NCBI GenBank assembly: GCA_023426145.1
Contig: JAFABG010000037.1
Location: 1 to 64,000 of the forward strand
DNA length: 64,000 bases
Direction of reading: 5' to 3'
Source: Bacteroidota bacterium
GTDB lineage: Bacteria; Bacteroidota; Bacteroidia; Bacteroidales; Bacteroidaceae
Below, one piece after another: positions 36,452-45,505 of the stretch. Position numbers and translations under genes: made by a program. The notes beneath the pieces are model-generated. The model ran no database searches. It saw only the letters and a program-made list of their open reading frames with translations, and was not told the DNA's origin. The number at the start of each line of letters is the position of its first letter. The first letter of the stretch is position 1.

Positions 36452-37654
36452 TTAACTTTTCTGTTTCTTTAAATTAGGAAGGAAGAAGGTGACTAATCCT
36501 AGCAGGGGCATATACGCACAGAGGTTATATACGTATTCAATGCTTGTTTTATCAGCTAGATTCCCTAAAACGGCTGAGGCAACACCTGCAACACCGAAAG
36601 CAAATCCGAAGAAAAGACCCGATATCAATCCTAATTTGGTTGGCAACAATTCTTGTGCATAAAGTAGGATGGCTGGAAAAGCTGATGAAAGCATTAAACC
36701 TACGCAGAAACTTAGAATTATGGTCCAAACTAGATTGGCATGTGGCATTAACATACTGAAAGGAGCAGCACCAAGAATAGACGCCCAGATTACGTATTTT
36801 CTTCCTACTCGGTCTCCTACAGGACCTCCGATTAGTGTACCAATGGCAGTAGCCACAAGGAAGATGAATAAATAAAGCTGCGACTCTTGTACCGTTACAT
36901 TGAATTTATGGATCAAGTAGAACGTGTAATAACTCGTCAGGCTTGCCATGTAGATGTATTTAGAGAAGATCAAAATCAATAATATTCCGATAGAAATGGC
37001 CGTTTTGTCCATCGGTAGTGGAAGATGTACCGGTTTCCGTATGCTTATCGCCTCTGCCTTCATCCTGTTGAGGTAGGATTTATACCATTTACATATTGGA
37101 TACATCACTAGTATGGCTGCTAAAGCCACAAAGGAAAAGATGAAAAGATGATCTCTACCATAGGGAGCTACCAGTAAAGCAACCAAGAGTGGGCCTAATG
37201 CACCTCCGAAATTTCCTCCCACCTGAAATAGTGATTGAGCTAATCCACGCTTTCCACCGGAAGCGAGAAAGGTTATTCGTGATGCTTCCGGGTGTAATAC
37301 TGAAGAACCCACGCCAATAAGAAAGACAGATAGTAATATCCACGGAAGATTAGTCGAGAAGGCTAAGCTGGTCAGTCCGATCATTGTCACACTCATGCCT
37401 ATGGGCAACGACCATGCAATGGGGTACTTATCGAAGAGAATACCAGTGATCGGTTGAAACACCGAGGCCGAAAGTTGATAAACTAATGTGATTAGTCCGA
37501 TCTGAGCAAAACTTAACCCTAAATCATTTTTAAATAGGGGGTAAGCGGCTGAAACTACAGATTGCAAAAGGTCGTTAAGACAGTGCGAAAGACTTAGTGC
37601 AATTAAGATAGAGAATGTTATTTTCCCTACAGGTTGTTCTTGATTTTGTACCAT
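36452..37654 (-). CDS. MFS exporter, fosmidomycin-resistance (Fsr) type
   Basis: The ATG at 37654 gives 400 residues with twelve membrane helices; the longer frame starting at 37909 adds 85 residues that overlap the divergent gene and lack helices, so it is rejected. The N-terminal half has SLSHCLNDLLQSVVSAAYPLF and the loop FDKYPIAWSLPIGM, and the middle has LIGVGSSVLHPEASRITF, the HPE signature of the Fsr family. Fsr proteins export fosmidomycin or related compounds, but the natural substrate is unknown. It is divergent from the SDR-lipocalin gene with ~126 bp between starts. Confidence 0.85.
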   Translation of the reverse strand: MVQNQEQPVGKITFSILIALSLSHCLNDLLQSVVSAAYPLFKNDLGLSFAQIGLITLVYQLSASVFQPITGILFDKYPIAWSLPIGMSVTMIGLTSLAFSTNLPWILLSVFLIGVGSSVLHPEASRITFLASGGKRGLAQSLFQVGGNFGGALGPLLVALLVAPYGRDHLFIFSFVALAAILVMYPICKWYKSYLNRMKAEAISIRKPVHLPLPMDKTAISIGILLILIFSKYIYMASLTSYYTFYLIHKFNVTVQESQLYLFIFLVATAIGTLIGGPVGDRVGRKYVIWASILGAAPFSMLMPHANLVWTIILSFCVGLMLSSAFPAILLYAQELLPTKLGLISGLFFGFAFGVAGVASAVLGNLADKTSIEYVYNLCAYMPLLGLVTFFLPNLKKQKS

Positions 37655-37780
37655 AATACCTATTTCTATTGATGTTTTCCCGAAAAAATGTCTGCAAAGG
37701 TACGTAATCTTCCTGTTTCTAAAGAACTTTTCTCGTTTTTCATACGTTTTCCTTTTAGAGTTAAAAACAAAAAAAACAAG

Positions 37781-39100
37781 ATGAATATAGCAATGACCGG
37801 AGCTACCGGATATATAGGTAAACATCTTTCCAATTATCTGACAGAAACGGGAGGACATCGGATTATCCCTCTTGGACGAGCTATGTTCCGGGAGAGGATG
37901 TCTGCACATTTAATTCAGACACTTACGCATTGTGATGTCATCATTAATTTGGCTGGTGCACCCATTAACAAACGTTGGACTTCTGCCTACGAACAGAAAC
38001 TTTTTGATAGCCGTATCTTAGTTACGCATCGTATTATACGAGCACTGAATGCTGTGAAGACTAAACCTAAATTAATGATTTCTGCTTCAGCTATTGGGTA
38101 TTATTCTTCCTCACTGGAATCAGATGAATACACTCCAACCCGAGGAGATGGTTTCTTATCAGATCTTTGTTATGCGTGGGAAAAAGAAGCTCAACGATGT
38201 GCTCCACCAACGAGGCTCATCATTACGCGTTTCGGCGTTGTGCTTTCACCAGATGGGGGAGCTATGCAACAAATGCTTCGACCGTTGAAAGCAATGAAAG
38301 TGGCTACAGTTATTGGTGAAGGATTGCAACCTTTTTCTTGGATTGATATGCGCGACCTCTGTCGTGCTATGGCATTTTTTATTGAGAGGGAAGAACTGAA
38401 CGGAGTGTTTAATTTAGTAGCACCGCAAACTTCATCTCAACTTTCATTTACGAAGGCTATGGGTAAGGCATACGGCGCATGGATGACTTTTGCAATTCCT
38501 AAAGCCTTACTTCGAATCTGGTTCGGCCAGGCAGCCTCTTTGGTGACTGACGGGCAGCGTGTGCGACCGAAGCGTTTGCTGGAATCTGGATTTAAGTTTT
38601 CTGTGCCTAGTGTGGAGAAACTATTTGAACCCAAGGATCACACTACTGTGCCCGAGTTAGATGTGAAACGTTATATGGGGCTTTGGTACGAAGTAGCTCG
38701 CTATGAGAATCGTTTTGAACGCGGCTTAGTGGAAGTGACAGCTAAATACACCCTTCGCCCTAACGGAACCATTCGGGTGGAGAATAGGGGGTATAAGCGT
38801 AGTTTGCCGTATGACATCGCCCAGTCATCTACAGGGAGAGCAAAGATTCCTAATCCTGCTCGTCCAGGTGAGTTGCGGGTCTCTTTCTTTCTTAATTTTT
38901 ACTCCGATTATTATGTTCTTGAATTGGATAAAGAAGATTACAGCTATGCCTTAGTGGGTAGTAGTAGTGATAACTATCTTTGGATCTTGAGCCGTACTCC
39001 GCAGCTATCGGATGAGAATAAGAAGATCTTACTAGATGCCGCATGCCGTCGCGGTTATGATACAGAAAAATTGTTGTGGACAGAACAAACTAAAAAATAA
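37781..39100 (+). CDS. Fusion of an SDR39U1-type epimerase and a Blc-type lipocalin
   Basis: The ATG at 37781 gives 439 residues beginning at the Rossmann motif MTGATGYIGKHL. Residues ~1-285 form a TIGR01777/SDR39U1 (YfcH-like) NAD(P)-binding domain with INLAGAPINKRW, SASAIGYYSS and FSWIDMRDL. Residues ~285-435 form a bacterial lipocalin with KRYMGLWYEVARYENRFE, AKYTLRPNGTI and the C-terminal YDTEKLLWT. There is no stop or frameshift between the parts, and no signal peptide, so the lipocalin part, usually an outer-membrane lipoprotein (Blc), is expected to be cytoplasmic here. A small GNAT gene follows after 5 bp. Confidence 0.88.
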   Translation: MNIAMTGATGYIGKHLSNYLTETGGHRIIPLGRAMFRERMSAHLIQTLTHCDVIINLAGAPINKRWTSAYEQKLFDSRILVTHRIIRALNAVKTKPKLMISASAIGYYSSSLESDEYTPTRGDGFLSDLCYAWEKEAQRCAPPTRLIITRFGVVLSPDGGAMQQMLRPLKAMKVATVIGEGLQPFSWIDMRDLCRAMAFFIEREELNGVFNLVAPQTSSQLSFTKAMGKAYGAWMTFAIPKALLRIWFGQAASLVTDGQRVRPKRLLESGFKFSVPSVEKLFEPKDHTTVPELDVKRYMGLWYEVARYENRFERGLVEVTAKYTLRPNGTIRVENRGYKRSLPYDIAQSSTGRAKIPNPARPGELRVSFFLNFYSDYYVLELDKEDYSYALVGSSSDNYLWILSRTPQLSDENKKILLDAACRRGYDTEKLLWTEQTKK

Positions 39101-39105
39101 ATTTT

Positions 39106-39381
39106 ATGGATTACGAAATTATTCATCAGCCCGATCATAACCTCTTTAAAACAGAGGTAGAAGGCAGAACAGCTTTTGCTCAATATCGTTTATTGGGCAA
39201 TTCTCTAGACATTACTCACACTGTAGTTCCAAAACCACTTGAAGGTAGGGGTATAGCTTCTGCGCTTGTGAAAACAGCCTATGCCTATGCACTTGACCAC
39301 GGAATGGAGCCTAAAGCCACTTGTTCTTATGCAGTGAAATGGCTCGAGCGTCATCCGGAAATTGCTTCAAAAGGTGAGTAG
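39106..39381 (+). CDS. Small GNAT acetyltransferase-like protein (YjdJ/NATD1 type)
   Basis: The 91-residue protein is of the short GNAT class, with the motif HTVVPKPLEGRGIASALVKTA (acetyl-CoA loop) and CSYAVKWLERHPE at the end. It lacks the N-terminal half of ordinary GNAT enzymes, as is normal for this class. It lies 5 bp after the SDR-lipocalin gene and is co-transcribed with it. The acceptor is unknown. Confidence 0.88.
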   Translation: MDYEIIHQPDHNLFKTEVEGRTAFAQYRLLGNSLDITHTVVPKPLEGRGIASALVKTAYAYALDHGMEPKATCSYAVKWLERHPEIASKGE

Positions 39382-40113
39382 TTAGCTTGTTTTTATCGGC
39401 AAGCGTTTCCACATCCATTGAGGAATCATTTTCCAAAAGAAAACCAGAATGCGGTAGCGCTTGTCAATGATAACGACGCGTTGTTTCCGGTGGAGTGCAT
39501 GCATGATATGGCATCCTACTTTATCGACTTTCATTAGTAGTGGATAATTTTTTCCATCGTTTAATAGTGCTGTTGCCACAAATCCCGGGCGAATATCGGT
39601 AAAGTGAATCTTTAATTTTTGTAGATGAGCGAGTTGCTCAAGGGCATCAATATAGGTGTTCTGGTAGCGTTTCGTGGCTGAGTAGGCCGGTGCAATCCCA
39701 ATGCCCTTAGTTCCAGCGATAGAACTTATGACAGCTAGATGTCCGCCACCCTTGTTCTTGAAGTAATTGAAAGCAGTGTCTACCATTCGAGTAAAGCCCA
39801 CTACGTTGGTCTGCGTTGTATTTAGCTCAGTGTCCATCATTAGCTCTGGGTTCTGAAACCCAATGCCAGAACTGAGCAAGAATAGATCCATACCCCCTAG
39901 TCGATGAATTAAAGTCAGGAGTTTCTCACCACTCTCTTCTTGAGTGACGTCTAACTCTTGAATTTCAATCTGTTTGGGCGCTTGATTTTGGAAAGCACTG
40001 AGTGCCGATTGGCGTCTTCCGGCTATTCCAATTTTCCATCCTTCGGAGAGGAGACGTTGAGCTACTTCTTGTCCGATACCCGAAGTGGCACCTATAATAA
40101 CGGCTCTTTTCAT
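39382..40113 (-). CDS. SDR-family oxidoreductase
   Basis: The 243-residue protein starts at the ATG at 40113, four residues after a TTG alternative. It has the Rossmann motif GATSGIG, the catalytic Ser in ISSIAG, the YSATK motif (Tyr and Lys of the SDR active site) and a downstream DIRPGFVAT segment. It uses NAD(P)H to reduce or oxidise an unknown substrate. The last ~40 residues (RIMHALHRKQ-type region ending in WKRLPIK) are basic and may lie at the membrane. Its stop codon directly abuts that of the small GNAT gene on the other strand. Confidence 0.9.
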   Translation of the reverse strand: MKRAVIIGATSGIGQEVAQRLLSEGWKIGIAGRRQSALSAFQNQAPKQIEIQELDVTQEESGEKLLTLIHRLGGMDLFLLSSGIGFQNPELMMDTELNTTQTNVVGFTRMVDTAFNYFKNKGGGHLAVISSIAGTKGIGIAPAYSATKRYQNTYIDALEQLAHLQKLKIHFTDIRPGFVATALLNDGKNYPLLMKVDKVGCHIMHALHRKQRVVIIDKRYRILVFFWKMIPQWMWKRLPIKTS

Positions 40114-40335
40114 TTTTTTAGGCAAAGATAAAAAATAAACTTGTATAAACTCATTTTGCAGGTTATTTACCTTTTTGACACATCCGCTTGGCTAAGATTT
40201 ATCCATTCTGATTGACCACGATCTGGTCTCTACAATGGTGATCGAAAAAATGTTTTATTGATAACTCGTATTTTGAGTTAAATTGTGTAATTTTGGCCCG
40301 CTATTAGCTATCGAACTAGTGTAAAAATAGGTATA

Positions 40336-41841
40336 ATGGAAGAGTTTATTTCAGATAACAGCGTATACGCTCATGCTAAAGGAAATAGCATGATCAATCC
40401 GAAGATGATTGCGCGTGTGTTGGGCGTCTTGCTTTTTATTGAATTTTGGATGTTTTTGTTGTGTGCTGCCATCTCGTTGGGATACGGCGAAAAAGATTAT
40501 ATCTATTTTCTCTACACTAGTGTGATTAATGCTGTAGTGGGAGGACTGTTAGTGCTTTATGGAAGAGGAGCGGAGAACATCATGAGCCGTAGAGACGGAT
40601 ACTGTGTCGTTACGCTATCTTGGGTTTTCTTTACTGCTTTTGGCATGTTGCCTTTCTATTTCAGTGGTAGTATTACTACCATTACGAATGCATTTTTCGA
40701 AACAATGTCCGGCTTCACGACTACCGGAGCCACTATTCTCGACGATATAGAATCTCTATCACACGGAATGCTCTTTTGGCGAAGTCTCACACAGTGGATT
40801 GGCGGATTAGGAATTGTATTTTTCACTATTGCGATTCTGCCTATCTTTACCAGTGGAGGAGTTCAGCTTTTTTCTGCTGAGTCTACCGGAGTTACTCATG
40901 ACCGCACACATCCGAAAATCAATGTGATGGCGAAATGGTTGTGGAGCGTTTATCTCATACTGACTGTTTCCGAGGCGATCTTGCTTATGTTTGGCGGGAT
41001 GAATTTGTTTGATGCTATATGTCAGTCGTTCACTACCACTGCTACAGGAGGATATTCTACCAAACAAGCCAGCATCTCCTATTGGAATTCACCTTATATT
41101 GAATATGTGGTTGCTATCTTTATGATATTGTCCGGTATGAACTTCTCTTTGTATTTAATGTGTATGAAAGGAAAAATCAGCCGACTTTTTAAAGACGAAG
41201 AGCTTCATTGGTTTCTTGGTTCTGTAGGTGTCTTAACTTTAATGATAACGTTAGCTCTTGTTTTTCAGAATCATTATGGATGGGAGTTAGCTTTTAGAAA
41301 ATCCTTGTTTCAGGTAGCCACGGCTCATACTTCTTGTGGATTTGCAACAGACGATTTTAATATGTGGCCCCAGTTCACTTGGTTGTTACTTTTTATAGCA
41401 ATGATTTCGGGCGGGTGTACAGGTTCTACCAGTGGTGGAATCAAAAATATGCGTTTATTAATTTTTGCACGATCCGTTCGAAATGAATTTAAGCGTTTGC
41501 TTCATCCGAGTGCAGTGATCCCTATGAGAGTTAATGATCGTACGGTGGCGCCCTCTATTGTATCTACCGTATTACTTTTCTTTGCATTTTATCTTACCAT
41601 AGCGTTTATAGGCTGGACGGTTCTTTTATTTTTAGGAGTTGGCTTTGCAGAATCTATCAGTACAGTTTTATCTTGTATGGGCAACGTGGGGCCGGGCGTT
41701 GGCAGTTGTGGTCCGGCGTATTCATGGAATGCTTTGCCCGATGCCGCTAAATGGGTACTTTCATTTTTAATGTTGATAGGTCGTTTGGAGCTCTTCAGCG
41801 TTTTGTTACTGTTTTATCCCGGATTTTGGGAAAATCATTAA
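40336..41841 (+). CDS. trkH: TrkH-family potassium uptake protein
   Basis: The 501-residue membrane protein contains four selectivity-filter-like segments: MSGFTTTGATIL (~128), SFTTTATGGYST (~236), TAHTSCGFATDD (~333) and CMGNVGPGVG (~450), as in the Trk/Ktr/HKT K+ channel family. It forms the translocation pore and usually works with TrkA, which is not next to it here. The first 18 residues are polar and could be removed by starting at the ATG at 40390. Confidence 0.92.
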   Translation: MEEFISDNSVYAHAKGNSMINPKMIARVLGVLLFIEFWMFLLCAAISLGYGEKDYIYFLYTSVINAVVGGLLVLYGRGAENIMSRRDGYCVVTLSWVFFTAFGMLPFYFSGSITTITNAFFETMSGFTTTGATILDDIESLSHGMLFWRSLTQWIGGLGIVFFTIAILPIFTSGGVQLFSAESTGVTHDRTHPKINVMAKWLWSVYLILTVSEAILLMFGGMNLFDAICQSFTTTATGGYSTKQASISYWNSPYIEYVVAIFMILSGMNFSLYLMCMKGKISRLFKDEELHWFLGSVGVLTLMITLALVFQNHYGWELAFRKSLFQVATAHTSCGFATDDFNMWPQFTWLLLFIAMISGGCTGSTSGGIKNMRLLIFARSVRNEFKRLLHPSAVIPMRVNDRTVAPSIVSTVLLFFAFYLTIAFIGWTVLLFLGVGFAESISTVLSCMGNVGPGVGSCGPAYSWNALPDAAKWVLSFLMLIGRLELFSVLLLFYPGFWENH

Positions 41842-41862
41842 AAGTATCTCTATCTTTGTGCC

Positions 41863-42069
41863 ATGAAAAAGTTACTATGTCCGCAATGTAAAATTGCTGC
41901 TTTTTATGTGATGAATGAACATAAAGAGCGTCTTTTGGTCTACGTGAACGAGAATGGAGATGTGATTCCGAAAGATCCAGCCTCTTCTATGGACGGATTT
42001 GATCTGACGGAAGTGTATTGCTTGGGGTGCTCATGGCATGGCTCGCCGAAGAGATTACATCAACGGTAA
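41863..42069 (+). CDS. Small protein with two CxxC motifs (zinc-ribbon-like)
   Basis: The 68-residue protein has CPQC near the N-terminus and CLGC near the C-terminus (~52-55), an arrangement that can bind one zinc or an iron-sulfur cluster. The middle is acidic and of no known family. A perfect -7 box TATCTTTG (41851-41858) ends four bases before the ATG, so the transcript may begin at or very near the start codon. It follows trkH by 21 bp and is probably also cotranscribed with it. Confidence 0.65.
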   Translation: MKKLLCPQCKIAAFYVMNEHKERLLVYVNENGDVIPKDPASSMDGFDLTEVYCLGCSWHGSPKRLHQR

Positions 42070-42085
42070 ATAAGTGTAGTCATTC

Positions 42086-43720
42086 TCAGAAATCGGCATC
42101 TTTTTGTATGCTAATTAAGTCGCCATAAACAGGATGACGAAATTCAATATACTCGGCGTGCAAATAGAGTCTATCTGCTTTCTTGCCGTAGAGTTCATCC
42201 CCTAAAATAGGACAGCCTAATCCCTTTGGATGGGCGGCGTGTACGCGCAATTGATGTGTACGTCCTGTTAATGGATATAATAAGATTCGAGTGCATGCAT
42301 CAGTTTCAGCAACGACTTGGTAGGTAGTGATGGCAACTTTGCCTTGTTCTTCACTTACCATCTGACGTGGTCGATCTAAAGGATTCGGGCAAATAGGCAG
42401 CTCTATTCTTCCAGCTTCCTTCTGTTCTTTTAAAGTGCCGTCAAGTATAGCAACATATCTTTTCTTGATCGTTCGCTTCTCAAACTGCGCTTGCAGATGT
42501 TGGTGAACCTCTTTTGTTTTGGCTATCAGTAATAACCCTGAAGTAGCCATATCCAGCCGATGTACAATCATAGGCCCAGTCGCTTCTGGATATTTTTCTT
42601 TTAGGCGGCTGTACACCGAATCTATATTTTCGGCTTTACCGGGAACCGATAGCATGCCAGCCGGTTTGTTGACTATCAATAGCCATTCATCCTCATAAAC
42701 AATTTCAAGAACCGTTTCTTTATGTATATTGTTTAACAATGGATTTTCATCGACTTCTAGCCCTTGGAGCATGTGTTGCAGAATCGGTTCGCATTTTCCC
42801 TTGCATGATGGGTAATATGATCCATGGTGACGGATCTCATTTTTAGGAGAATTACCCCACCAGAACTCTGCCATGGCTAGTGGCTTTAATTTATGAAGAA
42901 AAGCATATTGTAGCAATTTGGGTAAGGCACATTCGCCTGCTCCTGCCGGAGGCGTTTTATGAACAGTTTGTTCGAAGATCAGGCCTAGATCTTTCACCTC
43001 TCCTTTGGCATTCCATAGGAGAAATTGGTTGAATAGCTTTTGTTGTAAAGCAGCAGAACGCTCTTTTCGTTCAGTCTTTAAGGCATCAATTTCTTCTTCG
43101 AAACGACTGACTTCTTTCTGACTTTCTTCAATCCTCTGTTTCCAGTCCTTCTCTAAACGTTTGTATTCGGCTTTCTGGAACTGACTTTCTCGAATCAAGT
43201 CTTGTTGTTCTTTGTCCGTAAGTGCAGGGGCAGAATGTCTACGAATCTCTCTCGCTTCCTTGGCTGTTTTTAGCGCCAATTTGGCTTGTTGCAAGCTCAG
43301 TCCAGCTTCTTGAATTTCTTCCTTAAGCTTATTTTTAGCAGTGCTAAAATGAATATGATGTACTAATTCCGAGATTCGTCTGTTGATGCATGATATCTGT
43401 TCTTCTTCTTTTCTGAAGAAGCCTTGAGGCTGCAATAAGTCGTAAACAGGAGGTACGAAATAAGCGTGCTGATTTTTTCCGTCAAGATTGCCCGAAAAAG
43501 CGGCAAGAAAACCGATAACTTCTTCAGAAGTCTGTACAACAAGCACGCCAAACATTTTCCCAAGGGTTAATTCCTTTAGCCATTCTTTTTGTTCAGCGAT
43601 GTATTTCTTCACTTCTTCTGCCGCTAATACACACAAAGGGTGTGGAGTGTAATGAAAAGGAAAAGTAAACTTTTCCGGTAATGTAATATGAGTAACAGGT
43701 GAGTTGAAAAAATGTATCAT
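42086..43720 (-). CDS. RluA-family pseudouridine synthase with a long N-terminal extension
   Basis: The 544-residue protein has a C-terminal RluA-type catalytic domain (~345-540): WLLIVNKPAGMLSVPG, the catalytic Asp in IVHRLDMATSGLLLIAKT and the GRTHQLRVHAAH motif. The N-terminal ~340 residues contain a region with VVQTSEEVIGFLAAFSG and a coiled coil at ~125-215, followed by a cysteine-containing stretch (SYYPSCKGKCEPIL). This extended form is common in Bacteroidota RluA-type enzymes. It modifies uridine in rRNA or tRNA, but the target site cannot be read. Confidence 0.88.
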   Translation of the reverse strand: MIHFFNSPVTHITLPEKFTFPFHYTPHPLCVLAAEEVKKYIAEQKEWLKELTLGKMFGVLVVQTSEEVIGFLAAFSGNLDGKNQHAYFVPPVYDLLQPQGFFRKEEEQISCINRRISELVHHIHFSTAKNKLKEEIQEAGLSLQQAKLALKTAKEAREIRRHSAPALTDKEQQDLIRESQFQKAEYKRLEKDWKQRIEESQKEVSRFEEEIDALKTERKERSAALQQKLFNQFLLWNAKGEVKDLGLIFEQTVHKTPPAGAGECALPKLLQYAFLHKLKPLAMAEFWWGNSPKNEIRHHGSYYPSCKGKCEPILQHMLQGLEVDENPLLNNIHKETVLEIVYEDEWLLIVNKPAGMLSVPGKAENIDSVYSRLKEKYPEATGPMIVHRLDMATSGLLLIAKTKEVHQHLQAQFEKRTIKKRYVAILDGTLKEQKEAGRIELPICPNPLDRPRQMVSEEQGKVAITTYQVVAETDACTRILLYPLTGRTHQLRVHAAHPKGLGCPILGDELYGKKADRLYLHAEYIEFRHPVYGDLISIQKDADF

Positions 43721-43818
43721 CGTTATATCTGAATATCGTTATCGGTGCAAAAGTAAAGTAAATCTGCGGAATTTATCCTATATTTGTTTTCAAGTTTGAA
43801 TCAAAGCAGGAGGGAGCG

Positions 43819-44340
43819 ATGACAGAGATAACAAAATTTGCATTTGTGGGTAACAGCCATATGGCTTTTTGGGCACTAAATATTTATTTTCCTCATTGGG
43901 AATGTACCAATTATGGTGCTCCGGGTGAAGGATTAAACTATGTAGAATCCTTTTCGGTCGATCTTTCCGATCAGTATGTAGTCATCCAATTTGGTACCAA
44001 TGATATTTACCAGCTTAATGATGAAAATGTGGATGCCTACGTAGAACGATATGTGAAGGCAGTGCTTTCTATTTCTTCATTGAAAACTTTTCTTTATTGT
44101 ATCTTTCCTCGCAATGATTATGATGATTACAGTACCGCTGTGAATCAATTCATTCGCATGCTGAATCGGAAAATCCAACAACGGTTAGAAGGATCGGCTA
44201 TCGTCTTTTTGGATATTTTCGACCGATTATTGCTCAATGGCAGACTTGATCCAGATCTAACTATTGATGATTTGCATTTAAATGGGAAAGGGTATAGTAT
44301 ATTAACTGAGACTTTGAAGCAGGCTTTTGAAAGCATATAG
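43819..44340 (+). CDS. SGNH/GDSL-type hydrolase
   Basis: The 173-residue protein shows the SGNH blocks: nucleophile Ser in FVGNSHMAFW (~13), Gly in NYGAPGEGL, Asn in QFGTNDIYQ (~60) and the Asp-His pair in DDLHLNGKGY (~153-158). It probably hydrolyses an acyl or acetyl ester. It has no signal peptide, so it acts inside the cell. It is preceded by GGAGGGA (about 8 bases before ATG), one of the few good ribosome-binding sites here, and by a TATATTTG -7 box at 43779-43786. Confidence 0.85.
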   Translation: MTEITKFAFVGNSHMAFWALNIYFPHWECTNYGAPGEGLNYVESFSVDLSDQYVVIQFGTNDIYQLNDENVDAYVERYVKAVLSISSLKTFLYCIFPRNDYDDYSTAVNQFIRMLNRKIQQRLEGSAIVFLDIFDRLLLNGRLDPDLTIDDLHLNGKGYSILTETLKQAFESI

Positions 44341-44455
44341 TTGTAATCATCCGCCTAGTTTGCTCTTTTGCCTCTATAATAGATATCATATCGTTTATTT
44401 TTTCTATTTTTGCAGTTCAAAATAAAATGTATTATTCCCATAAAGCGATAAAAAG

Positions 44456-44923
44456 GTGGAAAAAGTAGTAATCAATTCGTATGAAGAATTTGAAAAATTA
44501 GTAGGTCAGCAGATTGGTGTTTCTGATTATGTAGAGCTATCACAGGAACGTATTAATCTTTTTGCTGAGGCAACATTAGACAACCAATGGATTCATGTGG
44601 ATACCGAGCGTGCTAAAACAGACAGTCCTTACCACAGCACGATAGCTCATGGCTATTTGACCCTCTCTATGCTTCCTTACCTTTGGAATCAAGTGATTCA
44701 GGTCAATAATCTGAAAATGATGATTAATTACGGTATGGATAAAATGAAATTCGGACAAGCTGTATTGGCCGGTCAAAGTATTCGTTTATCCACTACATTG
44801 CATTCACTAGCTAATTTGCGTGGAGTTGCAAAAGCTGAAATCAAGTTTGCCATTGAAATTAAGGACCAACCTAAGAAAGCGTTGGAAGGAATTGCTGTAT
44901 TCCTTTATTACTTTAATGCGTAA
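44456..44923 (+). CDS. MaoC-like (R)-specific enoyl-CoA hydratase
   Basis: The 155-residue protein starts with GTG at 44456; no ATG fits the conserved N-terminus. It is a single hot-dog domain with the hydratase motif LFAEATLDNQWIHVDTERA and the following SPYHSTIAHGYLTLSML, which supplies the active-site Asp and His. It should hydrate trans-2-enoyl-CoA to (R)-3-hydroxyacyl-CoA. No fatty-acid genes are adjacent. A TATTTTTG box precedes it. Confidence 0.9.
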   Translation: MEKVVINSYEEFEKLVGQQIGVSDYVELSQERINLFAEATLDNQWIHVDTERAKTDSPYHSTIAHGYLTLSMLPYLWNQVIQVNNLKMMINYGMDKMKFGQAVLAGQSIRLSTTLHSLANLRGVAKAEIKFAIEIKDQPKKALEGIAVFLYYFNA

Positions 44924-44944
44924 TTGATAGCTTATCGAAGAGAT

Positions 44945-44988
44945 AAAGCCAAGAGGTTGCTCACTAAGCTATACCTCTTGGCTTTTTA
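44945..44988. terminator. Bidirectional terminator between convergent genes
   Basis: AAAGCCAAGAGGT pairs with ACCTCTTGGCTTT (13-bp stem, 15-base loop) and ends in a T-run on the plus strand and an A-flanked run on the minus strand. It lies between the MaoC gene and the convergent gene ending at 44964, overlapping that gene's last codons. Confidence 0.8.
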
Positions 44989-45500
44989 TTTTTTAAAGTC
45001 TTCAATGTGTTTTTGTGTACAGAACGTATAGCTGGAACTAGATATTCAGGTTCCAGCATTTCCAATAGTGCGCGAAATTCTTCTAGCAGTTCCGGAATCG
45101 ATTTTGTCAATTGATAGGCTAGTTTCATACAAAGAGATTGCACTCCTGGAGGCTCTTCACGCGATACCATATGTGTCAGGCAAAAATCAAGTAAGTCCAC
45201 TCTTGGTGGATCGGGCATTGACTGCTTACACAATAAGTTCAGAAGCATTCTTCGTTTACCCGAATGGGTGCTCTTTAGTGTAGCATCAATCAATTCATCC
45301 TGCTTGTTAGTCAACCATTCCATTTCCGACCTAGTGAAGTGTGTACCAACCCACAAGGCTTGGTAAGAGACAATATGATCTTCATCAAAAAACAATTGAT
45401 AAATTTCCGCTAAAAGCTTTTCATCCTCTTCTATCAAGTGAAGAATCTCTTTAATGGTTTCTATGTGTACTCGTTCGGAAAGTTTGGTGCGTAAATTCAT
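44964..45500 (-). CDS. Conserved hypothetical helical protein
   Basis: I do not recognise this 178-residue family. It is almost entirely helical and repetitive in the manner of HEAT-like repeats (segments IKEILHLIEEDEKLLAEIYQL, DLLDFCLTHMV and SIPELLEEFRALLEML), with no signal peptide or membrane segment. It is 5 bp downstream of the beta-lactamase gene on the same strand, so the two are probably co-transcribed, which may be accidental. Its 3' end overlaps a terminator hairpin. Confidence 0.65.
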   Translation of the reverse strand: MNLRTKLSERVHIETIKEILHLIEEDEKLLAEIYQLFFDEDHIVSYQALWVGTHFTRSEMEWLTNKQDELIDATLKSTHSGKRRMLLNLLCKQSMPDPPRVDLLDFCLTHMVSREEPPGVQSLCMKLAYQLTKSIPELLEEFRALLEMLEPEYLVPAIRSVHKNTLKTLKNKKPRGIA

Positions 45501-45505
45501 TTTTA

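Noticed and set aside
36452..37909. Full open frame for the MFS exporter with an 85-residue N-terminal extension
   Set aside because: The extension lacks membrane helices and overlaps the start region of the divergent SDR-lipocalin gene; the ATG at 37654 matches the Fsr family start.
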